NCBI GenBank assembly: GCA_024637315.1
Contig: JAGXFH010000035.1
Location: forward strand, 1 to 53,246
Reading direction: 5' to 3'
Source: Brevirhabdus sp.
Lineage (GTDB): Bacteria > Pseudomonadota > Alphaproteobacteria > Rhodobacterales > Rhodobacteraceae
Length of the DNA stretch: 53,246 nt
Shown here: positions 8,425 through 17,426 of the stretch, in pieces
How the letters are laid out: every line of letters begins with the position of its first letter
Position numbering within the stretch: position 1 is the stretch's first letter
Program-made: the position numbers and the translations under genes
The notes under the pieces: model-generated
The model's database searches: none
Told to the model about the DNA's origin: nothing
The model's input: the letters and a program-made list of their open reading frames with translations, nothing else

Positions 8425-9281
8425 GCAGCGACCCTGGTCAGAACGCCATCCGCGCGGGCGGCTTCCGCGGCGAGGGTCAGCCAGTCGGGCACGTCATTGT
8501 CCCACTCGATCAGCGTCGGGCGGGGTCCGGCAACCTCGATCGTGTGGGCATAGAGCGCCCAGACCGGATCGACGACTTCCCGCCCATGGCTGTCGATCAG
8601 CAAGGGAGCGCCGTGGTCGTCCTGGTCCTCGTCATGGCCGCCAAGGTGGATTTCCCCGACATCAGCCATCGGGAAGGCATTGATGTAGCCGACCGGATCG
8701 GTTTGCTGGTTGGTGGCCGAGACGAAGACGTTGTTGACGTCCAGCAACAGACCGCAGCCGGTGCGCTGGACGATGCCGCTCAGAAACTCGATCTCGCTCA
8801 TCTCGTTGTCCGAGAAGGCGAGATAGGTCGAGGGGTTTTCCAGCAGCATCCGCCGCCCGACGGTGTCCTGCACCTGGTCGATATGGCGCGCGACCCGATC
8901 GAGTGTGCGGGCGGTGTAGGGCAGGGGCAGCAGGTCGTTGAGAAAGTGGCTGTCATGGGTGGACCAGGCCAGATGTTCTGAAAAGCTTGCGGGGTTCAGC
9001 CAGGACACAAGGTGTTTCAGGCGCGCAAGGTGATCGGGATCAAGCGGGGATTCGCCGCCGATCGACAGGCCGACGCCATGAACGGAAATCGGGAAGCGTT
9101 CGGCCAGATGGCGCAGTTGCGCCAAGGGGCGGCCACCATCGCCCATGTAGTTTTCGGCATGGATTTCCAGCCAGTCAACCGGGCCGGGATCGGCGAGAAT
9201 GTCGGAATAGTGCTGGGGCTTGTACCCGACACCGGGACGGTTCGGCAGATGGTCGAAGTGTCGGTTTGCAGCGTCGAGCAT
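8421..9281 (-). CDS. bufB: Multinuclear non-heme iron oxidase BufB (DUF692/MNIO)
   Basis: A 286-residue TIM-barrel MNIO enzyme. Family motifs in order: GVGYKPQH (17-24), LEIHAENYMG (39-48), ISVHGVGLSIGG (65-76), SEHLAWS, LLENPSTYL, LLLDVNNVFVS, EIHLGGH and IEWDNDVPDW. The His, Glu, Asp and Asn residues in these motifs are the expected ligands of the iron cluster. Characterised relatives use oxygen to convert cysteines of a precursor to heterocycles (oxazolone or 5-thiooxazole). The bufA gene upstream, separated by 55 bases containing a hairpin, is the evident substrate. RBS is GGAGAGAC before the ATG at 9281. Confidence 0.93.
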   Translation of the reverse strand: MLDAANRHFDHLPNRPGVGYKPQHYSDILADPGPVDWLEIHAENYMGDGGRPLAQLRHLAERFPISVHGVGLSIGGESPLDPDHLARLKHLVSWLNPASFSEHLAWSTHDSHFLNDLLPLPYTARTLDRVARHIDQVQDTVGRRMLLENPSTYLAFSDNEMSEIEFLSGIVQRTGCGLLLDVNNVFVSATNQQTDPVGYINAFPMADVGEIHLGGHDEDQDDHGAPLLIDSHGREVVDPVWALYAHTIEVAGPRPTLIEWDNDVPDWLTLAAEAARADGVLTRVAA

Positions 9282-9300
9282 CGTGTCTCTCCGTCAGGGC

Positions 9301-9330
9301 CGCGCCTTCGGAATCTGTCCCGAAGGCGCG
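9301..9330 (-). promoter_or_regulatory. Perfect 11-bp stem-loop between bufA and bufB
   Basis: CGCGCCTTCGG at 9301-9311 and its exact complement at 9320-9330 give an 11-bp stem with an 8-base loop, immediately after the bufA stop and 20 bases before bufB. No T run follows on the minus strand, so it is more likely a partial terminator, an RNase barrier or a stabiliser that allows more bufA than bufBCD message. The mechanism is inferred from position. Confidence 0.7.
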
Positions 9331-9336
9331 AAAGGG

Positions 9337-9642
9337 TTATGCCGGCAGGTCGCGTTCCAGCGCTTCCAGCGAACCTTGGCGAGGGGTGCCATCGGCCATT
9401 GCTGGCAGTTCCGTCTCGGTGCAGGTGCCTGCGGGAACCAGGGTCCAGGCATTGCCTTGATAGTCGACCTTGGAGGTGCCCGCGCAGGTCGTTCCCGGAC
9501 CGGCGGCGCAATCGTTTGCACCGGCAAGAGAAACACCAAAGCACTTTTCTTGCTCCTGGGCGTTCACGGCGGTCGTGGCATGAGCAGACAGAGCGGCTGC
9601 AACTGCGCCGGCGACGGCGAGGGTCTTTACATGATGAGACAT
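9337..9642 (-). CDS. bufA: Bufferin precursor peptide BufA1 (DUF2282)
   Basis: A 101-residue precursor. Residues 1-28 form a signal peptide (basic start, hydrophobic [12 protein letters not shown], cleavage after AVNA). The mature part has four cysteines, C34, C45, C53 and C74, in the order EKCFG, NDCAAG, TTCAG, GTCTE, typical of DUF2282/BufA1. In described bufferins, cysteines are oxidised by the MNIO/BufC pair to 5-thiooxazoles and the exported product binds copper; both points are knowledge of the family. The ATG at 9642 is preceded by AAAAAGGGAGA. The 210-base gap upstream to thrS should hold the operon promoter, but I see no convincing sigma-factor consensus. Confidence 0.9.
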   Translation of the reverse strand: MSHHVKTLAVAGAVAAALSAHATTAVNAQEQEKCFGVSLAGANDCAAGPGTTCAGTSKVDYQGNAWTLVPAGTCTETELPAMADGTPRQGSLEALERDLPA

Positions 9643-9852
9643 CGGGGTCTCCCTTTTTGATTGTCGAGTTATCGTTGACGTCATCTGGTGATGACAGTCA
9701 CATCGCTAGTGAAAGGCAATTCACTTGGCTACTCACAGTCCCGTGGGGCACGGCGCTGTTATCCGCTGTAACAAACTGTCGCACCCTCAGCACTGCGGAT
9801 GCAGTCTGTCAAGAAATTGATTTCAAAGCGTTTTGTGGAGGCGCGCCCGAGC

Positions 9853-11799
9853 TTACCCCTGATCCGGCGGTGCCGCCTCGGTCTTCAGAGCGGCGACGAC
9901 TTGCGCAAGTTGCAGCGTTTCGGTCGACTTTTCGCCCAGCCGGCGCAAGGTCACGGTGCCCTCTTCGACCTCGCGCTTGCCGACCGCCAGGATCACCGGA
10001 ACCTTGCCGACGGAATGTTCGCGGACCTTGTAGTTGATCTTTTCATTACGCACGTCCGCCTCGGCGCGGATGCCTGCGGCGGACAGTTCCCTGACCACTT
10101 GCTGCACATAGCCATCCGCATCCGAAACGATCGAGGCGACCACCACCTGCCGGGGGGCCAGCCAGAACGGCAGTTTGCCCGCCCAGTTCTCGATCAGGAT
10201 GCCGATGAAGCGCTCGAACGAGCCCAGACAGGCGCGGTGCAACATGTAAGGCCGGTGCTTTGCTCCGTCCTCGCCGATATAGGTCGCGCCCAGACGTTCC
10301 GGCAGGTTCGGATCGACCTGGAAGGTGCCGCATTGCCAGACCCGGCCAATCGCGTCGGTCAGCTTGAAATCGAGCTTCGGCGCATAGAACGCGCCTTCGC
10401 CGGGATCAAGCGTGTAGGCATGGCCGGTCTTCCTGATCGCGGCCTCGAGGGCGGCTTCCATCTTGTCCCAGCTTTCCTCGGTCCCGACGCGCTTTTCCGG
10501 GCGGGTGGCGAACATGATCTCGAATGTCTCGAAGCCAAGATCGCTGTAGACCGAGGACAGGAATTCGATGAATTTCGCGCATTCCTCTTCGATCTGGTCC
10601 TCGGTGCAGAAGATATGCGCATCGTCTTGCGTGAAGCCGCGCACCCGCATGATGCCGTGCAGCGCGCCGGATGGTTCGTAGCGGTTGCAAGACCCGAATT
10701 CGGCCATCCTGAGCGGCAGATCGCGGTAGGACTTGAGGCCCTGGTTGAAGATCTGCACATGGCACGGGCAGTTCATCGGCTTGAGCGCGTTGACGGTCTT
10801 TTCCCGCGCATGTTCCTCGTCGACCTCGACGATGAACATATGCTCTTGATAGTTTTCCCAGTGCCCGGATTTTTCCCACAAGGCGCGCGACACGACCTGT
10901 GGCGTGTTGACCTCGACATAGCCGTCGGCGCGCTGCTTGCGGCGCATGTAATCCTGCAAGGTCGTGTAGATGCGCCAGCCGTTGGGATGCCAGAAGACCT
11001 GGCCGGGGGCCTCTTCCTGCATGTGAAACAGGTCCATCTCGCGGCCCAGCTTGCGGTGGTCGCGCTTGGCGGCCTCTTCCAGCATGAATAGATGCGCCTT
11101 CAGGTCGTCGCGGTTCCGGAACGCAACCCCGTAGATGCGCTGCAACATCGAGCGGTCACTGTCGCCGCGCCAATAGGCCCCGGCCACCGACATCAGCTTG
11201 AAGGCATCGGCGGGCAACTGCCCGGTATGCTGCAGGTGCGGGCCACGGCAGAGATCCTGCCAGTGGCCGTGCCAGTACATGCGGATCGGCTCGTTGCCCG
11301 GAATGGCCTCGATCAGCTCGACCTTGTAGGGTTCGTTGCTTGCCTTGTAGAACTCGATCGCGCGCGTGCGATCCCAGACCTCGGTGGTCACGGGATCGCG
11401 CTTGTTGACGATCTCTTTCATCTTCCTTTCGATCTCGCCCAAGTCCTCGGGGGTGAACGGTTCGGCGCGGTCGAAATCGTAGTACCAGCCATTTTCGATG
11501 ACCGGGCCGATCGTCACTTTCACGTCCGGCCAAAGCTCTTGCACCGCGCGGGCCATGACATGCGCGAAGTCATGCCGGATCAGTTCCAGCGCCTGCGCGT
11601 CATCGGCCATCGTGTGAATGGCGATGGTGGCGTCCTGTTCGATCGGCCATTGCAGATCGTGATGCGCGCCGTTGACGGTGGCGGAAATCGCCTTCTTGGC
11701 CAGCGAGCTGGAAATCGACCCGGCCACCTCTGCGGCAGTGATGCCGGCGTCGAAGTTGCGTGCATTGCCATCGGGGAAGGTAAGAGAGATCTGGGCCAT
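9853..11799 (-). CDS. thrS: Threonyl-tRNA synthetase
   Basis: A 648-residue class II synthetase charging tRNA-Thr. Order of domains: TGS (1-62), editing domain (about 63-240) with the Zn-like/editing set H76-x3-H80 and C184-x3-H188, catalytic core (about 265-545) with the zinc ligand C344 in MNCPCH, motif 2 around [10 protein letters not shown] and motif 3 in [12 protein letters not shown], then the anticodon-binding domain to the end. All key residues are present and length matches E. coli ThrS (642). It is divergent from the hydrolase gene pair; the 290-base gap 11800-12091 shows no gene. Confidence 0.97.
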   Translation of the reverse strand: MAQISLTFPDGNARNFDAGITAAEVAGSISSSLAKKAISATVNGAHHDLQWPIEQDATIAIHTMADDAQALELIRHDFAHVMARAVQELWPDVKVTIGPVIENGWYYDFDRAEPFTPEDLGEIERKMKEIVNKRDPVTTEVWDRTRAIEFYKASNEPYKVELIEAIPGNEPIRMYWHGHWQDLCRGPHLQHTGQLPADAFKLMSVAGAYWRGDSDRSMLQRIYGVAFRNRDDLKAHLFMLEEAAKRDHRKLGREMDLFHMQEEAPGQVFWHPNGWRIYTTLQDYMRRKQRADGYVEVNTPQVVSRALWEKSGHWENYQEHMFIVEVDEEHAREKTVNALKPMNCPCHVQIFNQGLKSYRDLPLRMAEFGSCNRYEPSGALHGIMRVRGFTQDDAHIFCTEDQIEEECAKFIEFLSSVYSDLGFETFEIMFATRPEKRVGTEESWDKMEAALEAAIRKTGHAYTLDPGEGAFYAPKLDFKLTDAIGRVWQCGTFQVDPNLPERLGATYIGEDGAKHRPYMLHRACLGSFERFIGILIENWAGKLPFWLAPRQVVVASIVSDADGYVQQVVRELSAAGIRAEADVRNEKINYKVREHSVGKVPVILAVGKREVEEGTVTLRRLGEKSTETLQLAQVVAALKTEAAPPDQG

Positions 11800-12091
11800 C
11801 GGGGCCTCCTCGTCGGTTTGGCGCCCACTGAACGCCCGGTTGCGGGTTATGTCTGGGCCCTATCTGGTTGGTCAGGTCAGGCTTGTCAACGGTGAAGCAA
11901 GAGGCCGGACGTCGAGAAAAACAGAGCAGCGCGGCCGAGGCTGCGGTCGTTCAGTTGACAGGCGCCAGGGCAACCGGCCGCGCCGCGCCATCGCCGAGTT
12001 TCTCGAGGTCGAAGCCCATGCCCCATGCCGAGTGATTGCGTTCTGCCCCACGGCCAGTAAGAAAGGGACGGCAGCAACCAGGGAGCCAGTC

Positions 12092-12841
12092 ATGCGCGAT
12101 GTCCTGACCACCGATGCCGGACGCCAGATCGCCTATCATCAGACCGCAGGCACGGGGCCGGGGGTGGTCTTTCTGGGCGGGTTCAAGTCCGACATGGACG
12201 GCACCAAGGCGGTGCACCTGGAAAGCTGGGCCAAGGCGCGGGGCCGCGCCTTCCTGCGCTTCGACTATTCCGGCCATGGCGAGTCTTCGGGCGACTTTGC
12301 TGAGGGTTCGATCGGCGATTGGGCCGAGGATGCCATGTCCGCGATCACCGTGCTGACAGAGGGTCCACAGATTCTCGTCGGTTCCAGCATGGGCGGCTGG
12401 ATCAGCCTGATCCTGGTGGGCCGAATCCCGGACCGGATTGCCGGTCTGGTGGGCATCGCCGCCGCACCCGATTTCACCGAGGACAGCATGTGGGCCGGGT
12501 TCAGCGACGCGCAGCGCGCCCAATTGCAGGGCAACGGGCAGCTGGCGCTGCCGTCGGATTATGGCGAACCCTACATCATCACCCGCCGGCTTATCGAGGA
12601 TGGGCGCAATCATCTGGTGCTGCGCAAACCGCTGCACCTGCCATTCCCGGCGCGGTTCCTGCAAGGCACCGACGATGCCGATGTTGCAGTCTCTGTACCG
12701 CTGCGTCTGTTGGACCACGCGACGGGCGGCGACATCAGGCTGACCTTGGTGAAAGGCGCCGATCACCGCTTCTCTTCGCCCGACTGTCTGCTATTGATCG
12801 AAAGAACCATCAGCGACGTTTCCCAGGCGGTTTCAGCGTGA
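12092..12841 (+). CDS. Alpha/beta hydrolase (intact triad)
   Basis: A 249-residue alpha/beta hydrolase. The nucleophile elbow is G-S-S-M-G with S99; an acid candidate lies in GTDDADV (194-197) and the histidine is H225 in KGADHRFSS. The motif FDYSGHGESSGDF (58-69) and overall length resemble bacterial homologues of ABHD10/ABHD13-type thioesterases and depalmitoylases. The substrate is unknown. Its stop overlaps the GTG start of the next hydrolase (GTGA at 12838-12841), so the two are made together. RBS GGGAG lies about 8 bases upstream of the ATG. Confidence 0.85.
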   Translation: MRDVLTTDAGRQIAYHQTAGTGPGVVFLGGFKSDMDGTKAVHLESWAKARGRAFLRFDYSGHGESSGDFAEGSIGDWAEDAMSAITVLTEGPQILVGSSMGGWISLILVGRIPDRIAGLVGIAAAPDFTEDSMWAGFSDAQRAQLQGNGQLALPSDYGEPYIITRRLIEDGRNHLVLRKPLHLPFPARFLQGTDDADVAVSVPLRLLDHATGGDIRLTLVKGADHRFSSPDCLLLIERTISDVSQAVSA

Positions 12842-13578
12842 ACCCAGCAGAACAGGACGCCCGGCGAACCATAGAACCGGTCATGCTGTTGCCGGGCATG
12901 ATGAGCGATGCGCGGGTCTTCCTGCCGCAGATCGTCGCGCTGTCGCAGGATCGCCCGGTCCAGGTCGGCAACATGACGCAAGGCGAAACGGTCGAGGAGA
13001 TCGCCCAGCAGGCGCTGGACGCCGCGCCGCCGAAATTCGCGCTGGCGGGGCATGGCATGGGCGGCATCGTGGCGATGGAGGTGATTCGTCGCGCCAGGGA
13101 TCGTATCACCCGGCTGGCGCTGCTAGATACCAACGCCCAGTCGGAGACACCGGCCCTGGCCGCCGCGCGAGAGGCGCTGATCGTCAAGGCCCGGACGGGG
13201 CGGCTGAAGGATGCGGTATATGACCGCGTCAAGCCAACCGATCTGGCCCCGGGGCCGCGCAATGCCGGGGTGTTGAAGCTGCTGCTGGAGATGGCGCTGC
13301 AGATCGGACCCGAGGCCTATATACGCCAGTGCCGCGCCATGCAGCGCCGCCCCGATCAGCAGAAGACGCTTCGGCTGTTGCGCTGTCCTGCTTTGGTGCT
13401 TTGCGGCGCGCATGACAATCTGACGCCGATCCGGCGACACGAGTTCATCGCGACGCTGATCCCCTATGCCCGGCTGGAAGTGATCGCCGATGCCGGTCAT
13501 TTCCCGACATTGGAGCAGCCCGAGGAGACCACGCGCCTGCTGCGCGCATGGCTTTCACAACCTCTGGCGCAATACTAG
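12838..13578 (+). CDS. Alpha/beta hydrolase-fold protein lacking the nucleophile serine
   Basis: A 246-residue alpha/beta-hydrolase-fold protein. The fold is clear: oxyanion-loop start VMLLPGMMSDARVF (15-28), an elbow at 71-76, acid D193 in GAHDNLTP and H221 in ADAGHFPT. However the elbow reads G-H-G-M-G-G, with glycine 73 (codon GGC, 13054-13056) where the family has serine, so the charge relay lacks its nucleophile. A single base change from AGC would explain it. The rest shows no decay, so it may be a non-catalytic partner of the upstream enzyme. The start is GTG at 12838, overlapping the previous stop. Confidence 0.82.
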   Translation: MNPAEQDARRTIEPVMLLPGMMSDARVFLPQIVALSQDRPVQVGNMTQGETVEEIAQQALDAAPPKFALAGHGMGGIVAMEVIRRARDRITRLALLDTNAQSETPALAAAREALIVKARTGRLKDAVYDRVKPTDLAPGPRNAGVLKLLLEMALQIGPEAYIRQCRAMQRRPDQQKTLRLLRCPALVLCGAHDNLTPIRRHEFIATLIPYARLEVIADAGHFPTLEQPEETTRLLRAWLSQPLAQY

Positions 13579-13583
13579 CCCGC

Positions 13584-14858
13584 TCAGGCGGTTTTGCCGG
13601 AAACGACCTTCATCTTTGGCGGAGTCGGCCCGGCATTGGCGTCGATGAACGCCAGAACATGCGGACGGATATTGTTCCGCCAGCTCTTGCCGGCGAAGAT
13701 GCCATAGTGCCCGGCACCAGGCTCCAGGTGACTTGACTTCTTCTCATCCGGCAGGCCGGTCAGCAAATCCAGGGCCGCAAGGCACTGTCCCGGCGCGCTG
13801 ATGTCGTCGTTCTCGCCCTCTACGATATGCACGGCGACATCGGTGATCTTGCCGATGTCCACTTTTCGCCCGGCAACGGTGAAGTCGTTGCGGGCAATCT
13901 CGCGGTCCTTGAACACCCGTTCGACCGTCGACAGATAGAACTCTGCCGTCATGTCCATCACGGCCAGATACTCGTCGTAGAATCGGTTGTGCTTGTCGTG
14001 ATCAGAGGCTTCACCCTTGGCGACGCGCAGGATCTGGTCCGAAAACGCCCGGCCATGCATTTCGGCATTCATCGAGATGAATGACGAAAGCTGCAAAAGC
14101 CCCGGATAGACCATCCGGCCGGCGCCGGCATACTTGAAGCCTACGCGCTGGATCATCGTCTCTTCCAGTTGGCCCATCGTGACGCGGCGACCGAAGTCGG
14201 TGACATCCGTCGTTGCGGCATCGGGATCGATCGGACCGCCGATCAGTGTCAGCGTACGCGGCTGGGCCTTTGGATCTTCATCGGCCAGGTAGGCGGTGGC
14301 TGCAAGTGTCAGGGGGGCGGGCTGGCAAACCGCGATCACATGGGTGTCGGGGCCAAGATGCCGCATGAAGTCGACGAGGTAGAGCGTGTAATCCTCGATA
14401 TCGAACTTGCCTTGACTGACCGGAATCTCGCGGGCGTTGTGCCAGTCCGTGATGTAAACTTCGCAATCGACGATGAGACTCTTGACGGTGGATCGCAGCA
14501 GCGTCGCGTAGTGGCCGGACATCGGCGCCACCAGCATCACCTTGCGCGCCCGCTTGCGGCGCCCCGGCACATTGAAGTGGATCAGGCTGCCGAAGGGCTT
14601 GTCAACGAGCGTGTCGATTCGCACCAGGTGGTCCTTGCCATCGGTATCGGTGAAGGTGCGAATCCCCCAGTCGGGCTTCGCAACCATCCGCGCGAAGGTG
14701 CGTTCGGTGACCTCACCCCAAGCCGCCAGCATCTGAAACATCGGGTTCGCAATGAGACCGGTGATGGGGTAGGATCCAAACGCCAAGGCCGTCGCGCCCA
14801 ACCACTGGTTGGTGTTCCGGGCCGTTTCCATCAAATCGTATGTCGCCATGTAGCGCAT
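13584..14858 (-). CDS. phaZ: Intracellular polyhydroxyalkanoate depolymerase
   Basis: A 424-residue intracellular PHA depolymerase that mobilises stored poly-3-hydroxybutyrate granules. The lipase-like box has the cysteine nucleophile C178 in the motif V-C-Q-P-A, as in Ralstonia PhaZ1 and Paracoccus PhaZ, not serine. The C-terminal part gives the aspartate (VEGENDDISAPG) and histidine (PGAGHYGIF). No signal peptide. It is divergent from phaC across a 103-base region that contains a TGC-rich PhaR-like site. Confidence 0.94.
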   Translation of the reverse strand: MRYMATYDLMETARNTNQWLGATALAFGSYPITGLIANPMFQMLAAWGEVTERTFARMVAKPDWGIRTFTDTDGKDHLVRIDTLVDKPFGSLIHFNVPGRRKRARKVMLVAPMSGHYATLLRSTVKSLIVDCEVYITDWHNAREIPVSQGKFDIEDYTLYLVDFMRHLGPDTHVIAVCQPAPLTLAATAYLADEDPKAQPRTLTLIGGPIDPDAATTDVTDFGRRVTMGQLEETMIQRVGFKYAGAGRMVYPGLLQLSSFISMNAEMHGRAFSDQILRVAKGEASDHDKHNRFYDEYLAVMDMTAEFYLSTVERVFKDREIARNDFTVAGRKVDIGKITDVAVHIVEGENDDISAPGQCLAALDLLTGLPDEKKSSHLEPGAGHYGIFAGKSWRNNIRPHVLAFIDANAGPTPPKMKVVSGKTA

Positions 14859-14924
14859 GTGTTATCCTTGCCGTAACAGCGGGTTCAGCGCGTCGCCTTC
14901 CCCCCGGAACAAGGCTACGCTATG

Positions 14925-14936
14925 CTGCAACTGCGG
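14925..14936. promoter_or_regulatory. Imperfect PhaR-type operator between phaZ and phaC
   Basis: CTGCAACTGCGG fits the CTGC-N4-GCAG pattern known for PhaR of Rhodobacter and Paracoccus with one mismatch in the right arm. It sits 26 bases upstream of phaC and between the divergent phaZ and phaC, so one site could control both. It is weaker than the pair upstream of phaP. Confidence 0.5.
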
Positions 14937-14961
14937 CAAAACCTATGATGGAAGCGGTTAA

Positions 14962-16755
14962 ATGACAACTAATGAAAACCCTACTGGACATAATTTATCC
15001 AAATTGAACGAAAATTTGGCCAAGATCGAGGAATTGTCGCAAAGGATGATTGCTGCGCTTGCAAAGAAGCCGACCGCGGATCCCGGCCTGCAAGCGCCAA
15101 GCCAGGACTTGTTCATGAAGGCCGCCAGCGCCTACGTCAACGAGATGATGTCGAACCCCTCGAAGATCATCGAACATCAGGTGTCCTATTGGGGGAAGGC
15201 GCTGAAGCATTACGTCGATGCGCAGCATCTTCTGGCGCAGGGAAAGCTGGCGGCGCCCGCCGATCCGACGCCGAAGGACAAGCGGTTTTCGAACCCGCTT
15301 TGGGAAACCCACCCCTATTTCAACTACGTCAAGCAGCAGTACCTGATGAACGCCGAAGCGATCGACACCGCCATCAAGGGCATGGAAGGTCTGGATGAAA
15401 AGGAACGCAAGCGGGTCGAGTATTTCTCGCGCCAGATCATGGATATGTTCAGCCCGACGAACTTTCTGGGCACCAATCCCGAGGCACTGGAACGCGCCGT
15501 GGAAACCGAAGGACAAAGCCTGGTCGATGGCCTGGAAAACCTCGTTCGCGATATCGAGGCCAACGACGGCGAGCTTCTGGTCAGCCTTGCCGACAAGAAT
15601 GCGTTCAAGGTCGGTGAAAACATCGCGACGACCGAGGGGTCGGTTGTCTACCGCAACCGCATGTTCGAACTGATCCAGTTTGCGCCCAAGACCGACACGG
15701 TTCACAAGACGCCGCTGATCATCTTCCCGCCCTGGATCAACAAGTTCTACATCATGGATCTGAAGCCGCAGAACAGCCTGATCAACTGGATCGTCGAGCA
15801 GGGCTATACGCTTTTCGTCGTCAGCTGGGTCAATCCCGACCCGTCCTATGCCGATGTCGGCATGGATACCTACGTCGAAGAGGGGTACCTGACCGCGATC
15901 AGGGAAGTGAAGGCGATCACCGGCGAGCCAAAGGTCAATGTGGTGGGCTACTGTATCGCGGGTACGACGCTTGCGCTGACGCTTTCGTTGATGAAGAAGC
16001 GCAACGACAGGTCGATCAATTCGGCCACGTTCTTTACCGCGCTGACAGACTTCGAGGATCAGGGCGAAATCGGCGTCTTCCTCAGCGACGATTTCGTCGA
16101 CGGGATCGAGCGCGAGGTGATGGAAAAGGGCATCCTTAACAGCTTCTTCATGTCGCGCACCTTCAGTTTCCTGCGCTCGAACGATCTGATCTACGGCCCG
16201 GCGATCAAAAGCTACATGATGGGCCAGACACCTCCGGCCTTTGACCTGCTCTACTGGAACGGCGACGGAACCAACCTGCCGGCCCGCATGGCGGTCGAGT
16301 ATCTTCGCGGTCTCTGCCAGGGCAACAAGTTCGCCGCCGGAGAGTTTGAGCTGCTGGGCGAGACGCTGTCGATCAAGGACGTCTCGGTGCCGATTTGCGC
16401 GATTGCGTGCGAGACCGATCACATCGCCGCCTGGAAATCCAGCTATGACGGGATCCGGAAGATGGGATCGAAGGACAAGACGTTCATCGTTTCGCAGTCC
16501 GGACATATCGCCGGCATCATCAACCCGCCATCGAAGAAGAAATACGGCCATTTCACCAATCCCGAAATGGGGCTGTCCCATGATGACTGGATGGACGGCG
16601 CCGATTTCAGCGAAGGGTCCTGGTGGCCACGGTGGGAGACGTGGCTGTCAAAACGCTCCGGCAAGATGGTCGAGGCCCGCAAGCCGGGTGATTCCAAGCA
16701 CCCGATTCTTGCTTCGGCACCGGGTACATACGTGGTCGCGAAGCCAACTAGCTGA
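14962..16755 (+). CDS. phaC: Class I poly(3-hydroxyalkanoate) synthase
   Basis: A 597-residue PHA synthase polymerising 3-hydroxyacyl-CoA on the granule surface. The lipase-like box G-Y-C-I-A-G-T carries C331; the partners are D486 (ACETDHIAAW) and H515 (SQSGHIAGI), giving the complete Cys-Asp-His triad. The N-terminal 90 residues are variable and helical as usual for class I enzymes, and no PhaE-type partner is present. Followed 120 bases later by phaP. The start ATG at 14962 lies in an A-rich context without a strong ribosome site. Confidence 0.97.
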   Translation: MTTNENPTGHNLSKLNENLAKIEELSQRMIAALAKKPTADPGLQAPSQDLFMKAASAYVNEMMSNPSKIIEHQVSYWGKALKHYVDAQHLLAQGKLAAPADPTPKDKRFSNPLWETHPYFNYVKQQYLMNAEAIDTAIKGMEGLDEKERKRVEYFSRQIMDMFSPTNFLGTNPEALERAVETEGQSLVDGLENLVRDIEANDGELLVSLADKNAFKVGENIATTEGSVVYRNRMFELIQFAPKTDTVHKTPLIIFPPWINKFYIMDLKPQNSLINWIVEQGYTLFVVSWVNPDPSYADVGMDTYVEEGYLTAIREVKAITGEPKVNVVGYCIAGTTLALTLSLMKKRNDRSINSATFFTALTDFEDQGEIGVFLSDDFVDGIEREVMEKGILNSFFMSRTFSFLRSNDLIYGPAIKSYMMGQTPPAFDLLYWNGDGTNLPARMAVEYLRGLCQGNKFAAGEFELLGETLSIKDVSVPICAIACETDHIAAWKSSYDGIRKMGSKDKTFIVSQSGHIAGIINPPSKKKYGHFTNPEMGLSHDDWMDGADFSEGSWWPRWETWLSKRSGKMVEARKPGDSKHPILASAPGTYVVAKPTS

Positions 16756-16778
16756 AATCAAACGACAAAAATATTATG

Positions 16779-16816
16779 CTGCAGTGCAGAATAACACTTG
16801 AAATGCTGCACTGCAG
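16779..16816. promoter_or_regulatory. Two PhaR operators upstream of phaP
   Basis: Two perfect CTGC-N3-GCAG sites, CTGCAGTGCAG at 16779-16789 and CTGCACTGCAG at 16806-16816, lie 27 bases apart, with further half sites in TTGCAGATGCAG at 16829-16840. This is the known PhaR recognition pattern in Rhodobacter sphaeroides and Paracoccus denitrificans. The position just before phaP predicts repression of the phasin gene by the PhaR encoded at 18740, relieved when PHA granules titrate PhaR. Confidence 0.85.
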
Positions 16817-16875
16817 CATGCATATTGATTGCAGATGCAGAAACGGGATGATCCCGGACATCAAGGAGAATTCAA

Positions 16876-17325
16876 ATGGCCAAGACGCAAGACTACAGCA
16901 AGATGATGAAAGACGCGATGGGTTCGTTCCCGGTTGACATGACCGCGATGCAGGACGCCTTCAAAACTCAGGCTACCTTCGGCGAGAAGCTGTCGAAAGT
17001 CGCTCTGGAAGCCGCTGACAAGTCGACCGAGATCTCGACCAAGTGGACCAAAGACACCCTGGCCAAAGTTGGCGACGTTGCCAAGGTCAAGGAAGAGCCG
17101 GCTGACTACTCGAAAGCCTTCACCGATTTCTTCTCGGCGCAGTCCGAGCTGGCCGCCGAAAACATGGCTGCTTTCGCTGAAGTTGCGAAAAAAGTTCAGA
17201 TGGAAACCGTTGAGCTGATGCTGGCCGCTGGCAAAGACATGAGCGAAGACGCGACCGCTGCCGTCAAGAAAGCCACCGCCGACGTTCAGTCCGCTGCCAA
17301 GAAAGCTGCGACTGCAGCCAACTAA
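16876..17325 (+). CDS. phaP: Phasin (PHA granule-associated protein)
   Basis: A 149-residue phasin: almost wholly helical, rich in Ala and Lys, without cysteine, and ending in an AAVKKATADVQSAAKKAATA stretch. It coats PHB granules and sets their size and number. Codon use is strongly biased (CTG, GCT/GCC, AAA/AAG, GTT), consistent with high expression. The ribosome site AAGGAG precedes the ATG, two PhaR operators lie upstream and a strong terminator follows, making it a single-gene unit. Confidence 0.95.
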   Translation: MAKTQDYSKMMKDAMGSFPVDMTAMQDAFKTQATFGEKLSKVALEAADKSTEISTKWTKDTLAKVGDVAKVKEEPADYSKAFTDFFSAQSELAAENMAAFAEVAKKVQMETVELMLAAGKDMSEDATAAVKKATADVQSAAKKAATAAN

Positions 17326-17370
17326 GATCTGATCAGACCGCCAACATCCTCCCTGTTGGCGCGATGTCGA

Positions 17371-17401
17371 GGGCGGGCTGAAAAGCCCGCCCTTCTTTTT
17401 T
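17371..17401 (+). terminator. Rho-independent terminator of phaP
   Basis: GGGCGGGCT (17371-17379) pairs with AGCCCGCCC (17384-17392) around a GAAA loop and is followed by TTCTTTTTT. This is the strongest intrinsic terminator in the window, lying 46 bases after the phaP stop, and also just past the stop of the convergent monooxygenase gene. Confidence 0.92.
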
Positions 17402-17426
17402 GCCTAGGCTTGGCCCTGGCCGCTTT

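Noticed and set aside
14995-16581. Very long open frame (528 codons) on the minus strand, antisense to phaC
   Set aside because: It mirrors the codon structure of phaC, whose triad and length are complete; the translation has no recognisable domain and is His/Arg/Asp-rich as usual for antisense frames in GC-rich DNA.
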